5,272 bases of DNA, taken from positions 1 through 5,272 of the forward strand of contig JAXHUA010000121.1 of assembly GCA_034189695.1 (NCBI GenBank), written 5' to 3'. A program made the position numbers and the translations under genes. Below are positions 1 through 5,154 of the stretch, one piece after another. The DNA is from JAXHUA01 sp034189695 (GTDB lineage Bacteria > Chloroflexota > Dehalococcoidia > E44-bin15). The notes beneath the pieces are model-generated. The model ran no database searches and was not told the origin of the DNA. It was given only the letters and a program-made list of their open reading frames with translations. Numbering within the stretch: position 1 is the first letter of the stretch; each line of letters opens with the position of its first letter.

Positions 1-278
1 CCTGCTGGGAGGTGGTGTCCCCCGATCTCCTGGTTATCGAAGTGTGTATGTCTGACGCCTTCGAAGCCGCGGCCCAGGAATCGGGTCACCTCACGCCTCG
101 CCTTCTCAAACAGGAGCTTCTTGATTTCAGGCGAGTCAGGGGCTACCTGCCGCCGGTGATGGCCATTCATATGATCCTCGCCATTGAGGACATCATCAGG
201 GAAGAGGTGGCGCAGGTGGCCGCAGAGCTGGGGGCTGAGATAACGCTTGCCCACGAAGGGATGACGGTGGCGCTCTAG
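1..278 (+). CDS. Metallo-beta-lactamase-fold hydrolase, C-terminal fragment
   Basis: This is the 3' end of a gene that begins before the window; the reading frame enters at base 3 and ends at a TAG. About 91 residues are visible. The segment with SGHLTP followed by a leucine-rich helix, then the 'P.VMAIHM' strand and a closing '.HEGMTVAL' strand, matches the C-terminal end of RNase Z-like / class II cyclic-nucleotide phosphodiesterase-like MBL-fold proteins. In that family a C-terminal histidine (here in AIHM) is normally the last metal ligand. The HxHxDH metal motif and the rest of the active site lie outside the window, so the substrate cannot be stated. The next gene, a putative RNase, starts 11 bases after the stop and probably shares the transcript. 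The internal GTG codons near base 12 are not taken as a start, because the frame is open to the window edge and the family domain is much longer. The fold assignment is fairly firm; the function is not. Confidence 0.75.
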   Translation, partial: CWEVVSPDLLVIEVCMSDAFEAAAQESGHLTPRLLKQELLDFRRVRGYLPPVMAIHMILAIEDIIREEVAQVAAELGAEITLAHEGMTVAL

Positions 279-289
279 AGGCTCGGGAC

Positions 290-775
290 ATGAGACCGAG
301 ATTCATCGTCGATGCCAATGTTGGGAGGCTGGCGCGGTGGCTCAGGATGATGGGCTACGACACCGTATTCATCAACGACATCGACGATGATGAGCTTGTG
401 TCCATCGGCTTGAGAGAGAAAAGGGTGGTGCTGACCAAGGACACCCAGATAATGCTGCGGCGGGTGGTGACCAGCGGGAGAGTGAAAGCCCTCCTGATAG
501 CGGACGACGAGGTGAAGGCACAAACGCGCCAGGTGATTGAAGCTATGAACCTCAACCGCAGGCGCCAGTTCACCCGCTGCCTGGAATGCAATGAGACTCT
601 CGTGCCGAGAACCAGGGAGGAAGTCCAGGACCTGGTGCCGCCGTACGTGTTCAAGACCCAGTCCCGGTACGTGCAGTGCCCGGTATGCAAGAGGGTCTAC
701 TGGCGCGGCACGCACTGGCAGAGGATGAACCACGAACTGGAGCAGTCAATGGAGGTAGCGGATGCTGCTGGATAA
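290..775 (+). CDS. Mut7-C family PIN-like RNase with zinc ribbon
   Basis: The 161-residue protein is typical in length for stand-alone Mut7-C (PF01927) proteins. The N-terminal PIN-like half shows the hallmark FIVDANVGRLARWLRMMGYD (residues 5-24) with conserved Asp8, followed by acidic residues 30-35 and the 'VVLTKD' strand with Asp51. These are the expected metal-binding acidic residues of the nuclease core. The C-terminal half holds a zinc ribbon with C97-x2-C100 and C130-x2-C133, then the usual 'VYWRGTHW' tail. The family is named after the C-terminal domain of C. elegans MUT-7 and is predicted to be an RNase; the bacterial substrates are not known to me. The ATG is preceded by GAGG (278-281) that overlaps the upstream TAG, with 8-base spacing. 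Its last 14 bases overlap the start of the nucleoside phosphorylase gene, which implies cotranscription and probable translational coupling. The family call is confident; RNase activity is a family prediction. Confidence 0.9.
   Translation: MRPRFIVDANVGRLARWLRMMGYDTVFINDIDDDELVSIGLREKRVVLTKDTQIMLRRVVTSGRVKALLIADDEVKAQTRQVIEAMNLNRRRQFTRCLECNETLVPRTREEVQDLVPPYVFKTQSRYVQCPVCKRVYWRGTHWQRMNHELEQSMEVADAAG
751..755 (+). promoter_or_regulatory. Ribosome binding site inside the Mut7-C gene
   Basis: GGAGG lies 6 bases before the ATG at 762 and inside the 3' end of the Mut7-C coding sequence. It supports ATG 762 as the true start of the nucleoside phosphorylase gene despite the 14-bp overlap. Confidence 0.75.
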
Positions 776-1505
776 CAAGAGTGAGAAGGAATACCGACGC
801 CGGCGGGGTATCGAGGCGCTGGGCGGGTACGAGGCGGTCATCTTCCGTTTGGGCCTCAAGTTCGAATGGATGCCGAATTTCCCGCCGAATGACCCGAAGC
901 TGTTTGGGTTTGAGAAGCTGAGCACGGCCGAACCGTACATGGGATCCAGAGGCGACACGCGGATTCTGCTCGATTCCACCATGATGGGCGCGCCGGCCGC
1001 CAGCTTCAATATCGAGGCGTATCTCTGCCACTCGCCGGCCTCTCGGGCGATAGGCGTCGGCTACTGCGGCGCACTGCAAGCCGGAATCGACATAGGCACC
1101 ATCATCATCCCTGGCAGTGCAAGAATAGGGGAGGGCACGAGCGCGTACTACGGGGCGAGAGATGTCTCACATCCGGACGCCGACCTGGTGGGGAGACTGA
1201 CGGACGCCGCGAAGCGCCTGGGCTACGAACCTGTCGTGGGAGAAGTCTACTCAACCGATGCCGCCTTCATGGAGACGCCCGACTTCGCCCAGGACCTGGC
1301 TGGCCGGGGGATCGTGGCCATCGACATGGAGATGTCGGCGCTCTTCTCAATAGCGCAGTTCCACGGCAAGAAGGCTGCTGGCATTCTGGTGGTCTCCGAC
1401 AAACCGTGCGAGAACCCTCTTCACAGTCTCGACATTCCGTTTAAGAAGACTGAAGCAGTAACGGAAGATGTCATCCGCATCTGCGTCGAGGCGTTGGCCG
1501 GGTGA
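762..1505 (+). CDS. Nucleoside phosphorylase family (PNP/UDP) protein
   Basis: The 247-residue protein fits the PNP_UDP_1 family (PF01048), which cleaves the N-glycosidic bond of nucleosides with phosphate. Visible motifs in order are: the 'GSRGDTRILLDSTMMGAPAA' strand-loop region (61-80), equivalent to the family 'vstGMGaPs' segment; GVGYCGALQ (98-106), the phosphate/ribose loop, with Arg95 just ahead; EGTSAYY (124-130); IDMEMSALF (187-195), the ribose-binding 'MExxAl' signature with Glu190; and SDKP (212-215). The Ser-Asp pair recalls the catalytic Asp of hexameric purine nucleoside phosphorylases, whereas classical uridine phosphorylase lacks it. That leans toward a purine-type substrate, but homology alone does not settle it. 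It is likely cytosolic. With the upstream Mut7-C RNase and MBL-fold hydrolase it suggests a nucleic-acid breakdown and base salvage unit (inference). The gene ends 8 bp from the stop of the convergent DUF362 gene, and I see no clear terminator between them. Confidence 0.87.
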   Translation: MLLDNKSEKEYRRRRGIEALGGYEAVIFRLGLKFEWMPNFPPNDPKLFGFEKLSTAEPYMGSRGDTRILLDSTMMGAPAASFNIEAYLCHSPASRAIGVGYCGALQAGIDIGTIIIPGSARIGEGTSAYYGARDVSHPDADLVGRLTDAAKRLGYEPVVGEVYSTDAAFMETPDFAQDLAGRGIVAIDMEMSALFSIAQFHGKKAAGILVVSDKPCENPLHSLDIPFKKTEAVTEDVIRICVEALAG

Positions 1506-1513
1506 GGGAGGAA

Positions 1514-2293
1514 TCAGAGGGTCCCGACTCCAAGGGCGATGGCCTGTCGTACGTGGGGTATGTCATCGGGGCTCTTGCCCGCAAGCCTGGGTTCGACAGT
1601 CTGTAGAATCTGCAAGCCGGCGGCATCCAGCTTCACCGGATCTGTCCCGGCGAGCATGTGGCCCAGCTCCACTTTCTTCCCGCCGTGCCGGACTTCATTG
1701 GCGCGGGTGAGCGTCTCCACGGCGTCGACGATGTAGAAGCCCGGCCTGACAAGCAGGTTCAGTTCGGCGATGGCCCGGTGGATATCCTTGCGCGTGTGGA
1801 GCTCGACCCTCTCCTTCGGCGACAGGAAGCCGAACTGGTTCTTCAGGGCTCCAGTAATCCCACAGACCATGTGCGTCTTCAGAACCGGCAGTGACACGAT
1901 GAAATCATACTCGAACGCGACCTCCGATAGCTCCAGCTCGATGTCCAGCGCTTTCCTCTTCACCATATTCCGCCCGAGCACGTCTATCAGAGGAGCACCA
2001 AACCTGTCGCAGACCTGCTTCAACGGGTGATTCTCGATGATGGTGCTGCTCTTTCCGGCGTCGAAGGCCGGGCCGTCGCCTACAACCGGACTGATTCCTC
2101 TTGCGACCAGGTAGTCGAGGCAGGCTTCGAGGACAGCCGGGTGAGTGGTGGTGGGGTATGGCTCGTGGGAGACGATGTTAGGCTTGACCAGGACGGATGT
2201 CACGCCGTGGAGCGTGCTGTCAATGCCCAGCTGGTCGAAGGCACGGCGCACGAAGCCCTGCCTGTCGTCGGTCTTCTGAACGAGGATATCCAC
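1514..2293 (-). CDS. DUF362 domain protein without ferredoxin domain
   Basis: This 259-residue protein matches DUF362 (PF04015). It carries VKPN (36-39), TTHP (49-52), VGDGP (71-75), the strong LPVLKTH (135-141) followed by ITGALKNQFG (146-155), and AGTDPVKLDA (215-224). Many DUF362 proteins are fused to a C-terminal 2[4Fe-4S] ferredoxin domain. This one has no CxxCxxC motif and only two scattered cysteines, so it is a bare DUF362 domain. The family's biochemical function is not established. I see no signal peptide or membrane segment, so it is probably cytosolic. The start is GTG at 2293, backed by GGGAGGT 11 bases upstream; an ATG at 2313 is out of frame. It is the last gene of the minus-strand block, 45 bp after cutA, and it converges on the nucleoside phosphorylase gene. 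Cotranscription with cutA is likely from spacing alone. Confidence 0.88.
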   Translation of the reverse strand: MDILVQKTDDRQGFVRRAFDQLGIDSTLHGVTSVLVKPNIVSHEPYPTTTHPAVLEACLDYLVARGISPVVGDGPAFDAGKSSTIIENHPLKQVCDRFGAPLIDVLGRNMVKRKALDIELELSEVAFEYDFIVSLPVLKTHMVCGITGALKNQFGFLSPKERVELHTRKDIHRAIAELNLLVRPGFYIVDAVETLTRANEVRHGGKKVELGHMLAGTDPVKLDAAGLQILQTVEPRLAGKSPDDIPHVRQAIALGVGTL

Positions 2294-2304
2294 CTGGCCT
2301 TGCC

Positions 2305-2311
2305 ACCTCCC
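2305..2311 (-). promoter_or_regulatory. Ribosome binding site of the DUF362 gene
   Basis: On the minus strand GGGAGGT lies 11 bases before the GTG at 2293. It is the only good Shine-Dalgarno sequence in the 45-bp gap after cutA and supports the GTG start. Confidence 0.65.
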
Positions 2312-2338
2312 ATTGAGGCTCCGGCGCGGGCCGGCCCG

Positions 2339-2659
2339 CTATGCCAGCGTGTCGCCGATCCAGTTCAGGTAGTCCTGGTTGCCCCCCACGATTGGGAGGG
2401 CGATGACCTCGGGGACCTCATAGCTGTGCTTCTGCCTGACCAGTCCAATGAGGTCGTCCAGCAGAGAGACTCGTGTTTTGACCACCAGCAGGCTCTCGTC
2501 CTCCGCCTCGATCCTGTCGTTCCACCAGTACCTGGAATGGACCCTGGGAACGACATTGACGCAGGCTGCCTTCTTTGATTCAACGAGCGCCCGGGCCAGG
2601 CTGCCGGCCTCCTCCGCGGTGCACGTTATGAGCACGACCACATACTCCGACTCCGTCAC
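2339..2659 (-). CDS. cutA: CutA family divalent-cation tolerance protein
   Basis: The 106-residue protein is the normal length for CutA1 (PF03091), a small trimeric ferredoxin-like-fold protein linked to divalent metal (copper) tolerance, whose exact role remains unclear. Family motifs are all present: ITCTAEEAGSLARALVE at the N-terminus (11-27), CVNVVP (33-38) with its conserved cysteine, SRYWW (42-46), E55 to VVKT (59-62), the signature HSYEVPEVIALPI (78-90) and YLNWI (97-101). The start is GTG at 2659, with GGGAGG 8 bases upstream; the first strand begins at once (EYVVVLITC), so no sequence seems missing. It lies 88 bp downstream of a C_GCAxxG_C_C gene and 45 bp upstream of DUF362, all on the same strand. 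The metal-linked annotation is compatible with the redox/iron-sulfur neighbours, but a functional tie is not shown. Confidence 0.95.
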   Translation of the reverse strand: MTESEYVVVLITCTAEEAGSLARALVESKKAACVNVVPRVHSRYWWNDRIEAEDESLLVVKTRVSLLDDLIGLVRQKHSYEVPEVIALPIVGGNQDYLNWIGDTLA

Positions 2660-2667
2660 TGGGCTAA

Positions 2668-2673
2668 CCTCCC
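2668..2673 (-). promoter_or_regulatory. Ribosome binding site of cutA
   Basis: GGGAGG on the minus strand is 8 bases before the GTG at 2659 and fixes that codon as the cutA start. Confidence 0.75.
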
Positions 2674-2683
2674 TCGTTTGCCC

Positions 2684-2734
2684 GCTGGGAGCGCTCCGCG
2701 GAGTGACTTTCCAATGGCTGCCGCTCCCGCCAGC
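2684..2734 (-). repeat. Inverted repeat and overlapping palindromes ahead of cutA
   Basis: The 88-bp gap between the C_GCAxxG_C_C gene and cutA contains a long-range inverted repeat. GGGAGCG (2687-2693) pairs with CGCTCCC (2722-2728), and the stem extends by GCT (2684-2686) with AGC (2732-2734) across a 3-base bulge. Nested in it are two overlapping perfect 10-bp palindromes, GGAGCGCTCC (2688-2697) and CTCCGCGGAG (2694-2703). No T-run follows on the minus strand, so it is not a standard intrinsic terminator. It could be an operator, an mRNA structure controlling cutA, or chance in GC-rich DNA. Confidence 0.4.
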
Positions 2735-2747
2735 AGGTCCATCCTGG

Positions 2748-3275
2748 TCACCGGCGTTTCATGCATTGAAGGAGCTTCTCGGCGGCCACGCGGGCGGCTA
2801 CGGCGCACACCCGGGGGCAGCCGCTGTCACTGTGGGCACCGGCGGCCAGGAAGGCCAGGCGCTCCGCCTCGTCCGCCATGTTGTACGCTCGACCGTATAT
2901 GTTGCGCTGTATCTCGGGGCATAGACCGCTCGCCGGCGTCTGGCTGAACCCGAACTGCTTCTGCAATTCCTCCCCGAACCGGCGACAGACCTCCACGCCG
3001 TGCTGCATGGCGCCGCGGTACGTGGGCGTGTCCGCGATGTCCTCGCGGCCGACGGCGAGTCCCAGGGCCATGAGCGCTCCGATGAGCGCGCCGCACGTTT
3101 CACCCTGGCAAACGACCCCGCCGCTCAGCGCCGAGGCCGCCTTGAACGCCTCGGTGTCGCCGATGCCGAACTCCTCCTGAAGGGCTGCCAGCACCGCCTG
3201 CGCGCAGCCGCTGCAGCTCATCAGTTCGTGCGCTCTGCCTGCCGCTCTCTCAACAACTTCTCTGTCCGATGACAT
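2748..3275 (-). CDS. C_GCAxxG_C_C family putative redox protein, copy A
   Basis: This 175-residue protein belongs to the C_GCAxxG_C_C family (PF09719), annotated as putative redox-active proteins; the reaction is unknown. The conserved cysteine pattern is Cys24 (SGCAQAVL), Cys61 in GETCGALIGALMALGL (58-73), Cys97 (VCRRF), Cys119 and the closing GCPRVCA with Cys153 and Cys157. Extra cysteines at 21, 56 and 171 are not shared with the neighbouring paralogue. No transmembrane segment or signal peptide is clear; the alanine/leucine-rich stretch around 61-75 is part of the family motif. The ATG at 3275 has only a weak GAGG about 10 bases upstream, but it aligns exactly with the start of the upstream paralogue. 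The two copies align without gaps over 175 residues, with about 101 identities by my hand count (about 58%). It lies 67 bp after copy B and 88 bp before cutA. Confidence 0.9.
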   Translation of the reverse strand: MSSDREVVERAAGRAHELMSCSGCAQAVLAALQEEFGIGDTEAFKAASALSGGVVCQGETCGALIGALMALGLAVGREDIADTPTYRGAMQHGVEVCRRFGEELQKQFGFSQTPASGLCPEIQRNIYGRAYNMADEAERLAFLAAGAHSDSGCPRVCAVAARVAAEKLLQCMKRR

Positions 3276-3342
3276 CAGAATCGCGCCTCAGCGCCTTTCC
3301 CGTTCACGCATGCACCATGTGTGACTCGACACGGCTGCCGCG

Positions 3343-3870
3343 TCACCGGCGGCCGGTCAGCTCGATAATCTTCTCGGCGGCGACCCGCGCGGCTATGGCG
3401 CAGACCCGGAGGCACCCCTGGTCGCCGTGACCGCCCGCCTCCAGGAAGGCCTGGTAGTCCGCTTCGTCCGTCATGTCGAACGACCTCCCGTAGATGCGGC
3501 GCTGGATGTCGCGGCACATGCTGCTGGTGAGGCTCTCGGAGAACCCGAGCCGGGTTTCGAGTTCCTTCCGGAACCTCCGACACACGTCGGCACCGTGGAC
3601 CATCGTCTCCCGGTAGGTCTCGGTGTCCTCCATCCGCTGCCTTCCAGCCACCAGTCCCAGGGCCATGAGGGCTCCGATGAGGGCGCCACACGTTTCGCCC
3701 TGATAGCTGACGCCGCCGCCGAACACCGTGGCGGCCTTGAAGGCTTCCCCGGTGCCGATGTCGAAGGCTTCTTGCAGGCTGCACAGGACGGCCTGTGAAC
3801 ATCCGCTGAACCTGTCGTTCTCGTGCGCTTGTCTGCTGATGTGTTCTATGAGTTGCTCGTTGGACGGCAT
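3343..3870 (-). CDS. C_GCAxxG_C_C family putative redox protein, copy B
   Basis: This is the upstream member of a tandem pair, also exactly 175 residues. Conserved cysteines are Cys24 (SGCSQAVL), Cys61 (GETCGALIGALMALGL, 58-73), Cys97 (VCRRF), Cys119 and Cys153/Cys157 (GCLRVCA), the same positions as in copy A. Cys30 is private to this copy, and it lacks copy A's Cys21, Cys56 and Cys171. The frame is open upstream to an ATG at 3945, but that would overlap the end of the COG2122 gene and add an arginine-rich leader. ATG 3870 is preferred because GGAG (3878-3881) precedes it by 7 bases and because copy A starts at the same residue. The gene begins 31 bp after the COG2122 stop, so it probably shares the homocysteine-pathway transcript. 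The family role is unknown; metal or iron-sulfur binding or thiol redox is a reasonable inference from the spaced cysteines. Confidence 0.9.
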   Translation of the reverse strand: MPSNEQLIEHISRQAHENDRFSGCSQAVLCSLQEAFDIGTGEAFKAATVFGGGVSYQGETCGALIGALMALGLVAGRQRMEDTETYRETMVHGADVCRRFRKELETRLGFSESLTSSMCRDIQRRIYGRSFDMTDEADYQAFLEAGGHGDQGCLRVCAIAARVAAEKIIELTGRR

Positions 3871-3877
3871 TGGAAGG

Positions 3878-3881
3878 CTCC
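3878..3881 (-). promoter_or_regulatory. Ribosome binding site deciding the copy B start
   Basis: GGAG on the minus strand, 7 bases before ATG 3870. It favours this start over the longer in-frame ATG at 3945. Confidence 0.65.
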
Positions 3882-3901
3882 GCGACAGGGCAATGGAATG
3901 C

Positions 3902-4666
3902 CTAACCGAGGCGAGGGGATTCGACCGTTGCCGCCTCCTCCGCACCCACGGATGCTATCTCGATCTCCCCCCACACTCCAAGCTTGTCTCCCTTGATGAC
4001 CACGATCCCCCTCAGCCCGTCGATCTTGGTCGCGAGCTCGATTGACCGCGGGACATCCTCTTCGCATTTGACGGTGTTGCATATGGCGGTGGCCGCCGCG
4101 TCGGCAAGGGACGTGCAGCGTGACACCGCGATAACCGCGTCGGCGGTCCCGAAGCTGAGCGAGTGCCCCACTGTTCCCGACGAGGTGCAGATCCCCATCG
4201 GCGTTTCCTCCGCCTGGACACGGAGGGCGATCTTGCCGGTAAACGAGGAGTCCCCGGCATAGACGCCCACCAGCCTGGTCTTGGTGCTGGCGATGAAGAT
4301 GTCTCCGCCGTTTTCGACCACCACCTCGGACGACAACCCGACGAGCCGGTTGCCGACGTGCTCGGCGACCGCACCGGCAACCGCAGCCATCGGGCCGACG
4401 CCGGCGGCGTATGCCGCCCGCGCCATGTCGCTGACTACGTCGGGGGCATCCCGTGCAACGGCAATGGGTCCGAGGCTGGTGAGGAAATCAGGGTGCTCAC
4501 GGATGTAGCCCTCCAGCGAGGAGCGGCACTCCAGGACTGCCTGCGACGCCTCGGCTTCGAGGTTCCTCGTGGCACGGATGTAGAGGTCCGTCTCCTGCAC
4601 TGTCACTCTGAAGGAGACGAGATCGTCATCCCTGACCCAGTGCCGGTAGGTCCTGGGCTGGTGCAC
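3902..4666 (-). CDS. UPF0280 / COG2122 ApbE-like protein
   Basis: With GTG 4666 as start the protein has 254 residues, normal for the UPF0280 family (COG2122), which is distantly ApbE-like. Conserved blocks are: PRTYRHWV at the N-terminus (4-11), ETDLYI (25-30), GVGPMAAVAGAVAE (89-102), VENGGDIFI (117-125), VYAGDSSF (135-142), GICTSSGTVGHSLSFG (158-173) with TADAV (174-178), and SLADAAAT (186-193). In Methanosarcina, COG2122 proteins have been linked genetically to homocysteine synthesis from sulfide together with DUF39 and NIL-ferredoxin proteins; the biochemical step of COG2122 is uncertain. The frame stays open upstream to 4822, but that extra part is arginine-rich and is the shadow of the ferredoxin gene. 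The family N-terminus begins right at GTG 4666. This GTG shares one base with the ferredoxin TAG stop (TAGTG) and has GGAGGT 9 bases upstream, so translational coupling is likely. Confidence 0.92.
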   Translation of the reverse strand: MHQPRTYRHWVRDDDLVSFRVTVQETDLYIRATRNLEAEASQAVLECRSSLEGYIREHPDFLTSLGPIAVARDAPDVVSDMARAAYAAGVGPMAAVAGAVAEHVGNRLVGLSSEVVVENGGDIFIASTKTRLVGVYAGDSSFTGKIALRVQAEETPMGICTSSGTVGHSLSFGTADAVIAVSRCTSLADAAATAICNTVKCEEDVPRSIELATKIDGLRGIVVIKGDKLGVWGEIEIASVGAEEAATVESPRLG

Positions 4667-5076
4667 TAGAGGTGGACCTCCATCGCTCTGGGGGGACAGG
4701 CCAGCACGCACAGCTCGCACGCGGTACACTTGTCCTCGTCGAAGTTGACCATTCGCGTCTTGGGGTCGAGCGACAGTGCGCCGGTGGGACAGATGGCCAC
4801 GCAGGCGCCGCAGTGGGTGCACCTGGCGTCGTTGCGCATTATGTTCTGACCTAGAGACTGGATCCAGACCCCGGCCTCGGTCAGGTACTTGATGCCTTTG
4901 TCGTAGTCCTTCCGTGAGCCTGCCAGTTCGACGATAAGGAGCCCCTCCTCCTTTGGAGTCACCGACGCCTTCAAGATGTTGAGCACGAGGTTGTAGTCTT
5001 TCACCAGCCGGTAGATTATCGGCTGCTCCACCAGACGGGGCGGGAAGTGTAGCACTACTCTCTTTGAAATCGCCAT
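4666..5076 (-). CDS. NIL domain 2[4Fe-4S] ferredoxin
   Basis: The 136-residue protein has two parts. Residues about 4-77 form a NIL domain (PF09383), with VVLHFPPRLVEQPIIYRL at the start and the strand EEGLLIVEL. This small ferredoxin-like fold is also seen at the C-terminus of methionine ABC transporter ATPases, where it senses methionine. Residues about 80-136 form a dicluster ferredoxin: C86-x2-C89-x2-C92-x3-C96-P and C117-x2-C120-x2-C123-x3-C127-P, which should hold two [4Fe-4S] clusters. NIL-ferredoxins pair with DUF39 in anaerobes and have been linked in Methanosarcina to making homocysteine from aspartate semialdehyde and sulfide, presumably as electron donor. The ATG at 5076 has GGAG 7 bases upstream. 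The preceding minus-strand frame ends in TAA directly against this ATG (TAAATG), and the next gene overlaps the stop by one base, so this is a tight operon. Confidence 0.93.
   Translation of the reverse strand: MAISKRVVLHFPPRLVEQPIIYRLVKDYNLVLNILKASVTPKEEGLLIVELAGSRKDYDKGIKYLTEAGVWIQSLGQNIMRNDARCTHCGACVAICPTGALSLDPKTRMVNFDEDKCTACELCVLACPPRAMEVHL
4676..4681 (-). promoter_or_regulatory. Ribosome binding site of the COG2122 gene
   Basis: GGAGGT lies inside the ferredoxin coding sequence, 9 bases before GTG 4666. Together with the TAGTG stop/start overlap it fixes the COG2122 start. Confidence 0.8.
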
Positions 5077-5154
5077 TTAGACACTCCAGTTCTCCTGTAT
5101 CGGTCGCTCGTTGAACGGCTTGAAGGTTATCCCGGCCTCAGCGCCGGGCAGCGG
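5077..5154 (-). CDS. C-terminal tail of truncated upstream gene (DUF39 candidate)
   Basis: On the minus strand an open frame ending in TAA (5077-5079) directly abuts the NIL-ferredoxin ATG. It reads LPGAEAGITFKPFNERPI followed by QENWSV, about 24-25 plausible residues. Further 5' it runs into nonsense-like residues and a stop at 5194-5196, just where the opposite strand becomes a clear PDZ domain. So only the C-terminus of the gene remains. The family cannot be identified from this tail alone. By position, a DUF39/COG1900 homocysteine biosynthesis protein is expected, since this gene is the usual partner of NIL-ferredoxin and COG2122. Third-position use resembles the downstream genes (5 of 24 sense codons end in A or T). 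The 5' boundary given is approximate. Confidence 0.5.
   Translation of the reverse strand, partial: PLPGAEAGITFKPFNERPIQENWSV
5131..5148. repeat. 6-bp hairpin at the right-end junction
   Basis: CCCGGC (5131-5136) and GCCGGG (5143-5148) are perfect inverted arms around the 6-base loop CTCAGC. The hairpin sits where the minus-strand tail gives way to the plus-strand PDZ fragment, so it may mark the breakpoint or have helped create it. No T-run follows on either strand, so a terminator reading is weak. Confidence 0.5.

Noticed and set aside
275..733. Minus-strand open frame of 152 codons opposite the Mut7-C gene
   Set aside because: It is fully antisense to a gene with clear family motifs, and its translation shows no recognisable domain. 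It is an open-frame by-product of GC-rich coding.
2027..2578. Plus-strand open frame of 183 codons across the DUF362 and cutA region
   Set aside because: It lies antisense to two well-supported genes and spans their intergenic gap, with no domain features and no ribosome binding site.
3284..3296. GCGC repeats in the 67-bp gap between the two C_GCAxxG_C_C genes
   Set aside because: The possible stem is only 4 bp with a 4-base loop and no T-run, which is expected by chance in this base composition.
2748..3870. Tandem C_GCAxxG_C_C copies as an assembly duplication
   Set aside because: The copies differ at roughly 42% of residues with consistent family-compatible changes, so this is an old gene duplication and not a repeated-read artefact.
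3871..3945. Longer start for C_GCAxxG_C_C copy B at ATG 3945
   Set aside because: It would overlap the COG2122 coding end and add an arginine-rich leader absent from copy A. GGAG and paralogue alignment support ATG 3870.
4667..4822. N-terminal extension of the COG2122 protein to 306 residues
   Set aside because: It overlaps the ferredoxin cysteine-motif region in another frame and is arginine-rich. The family N-terminus and a strong GGAGGT point to GTG 4666.
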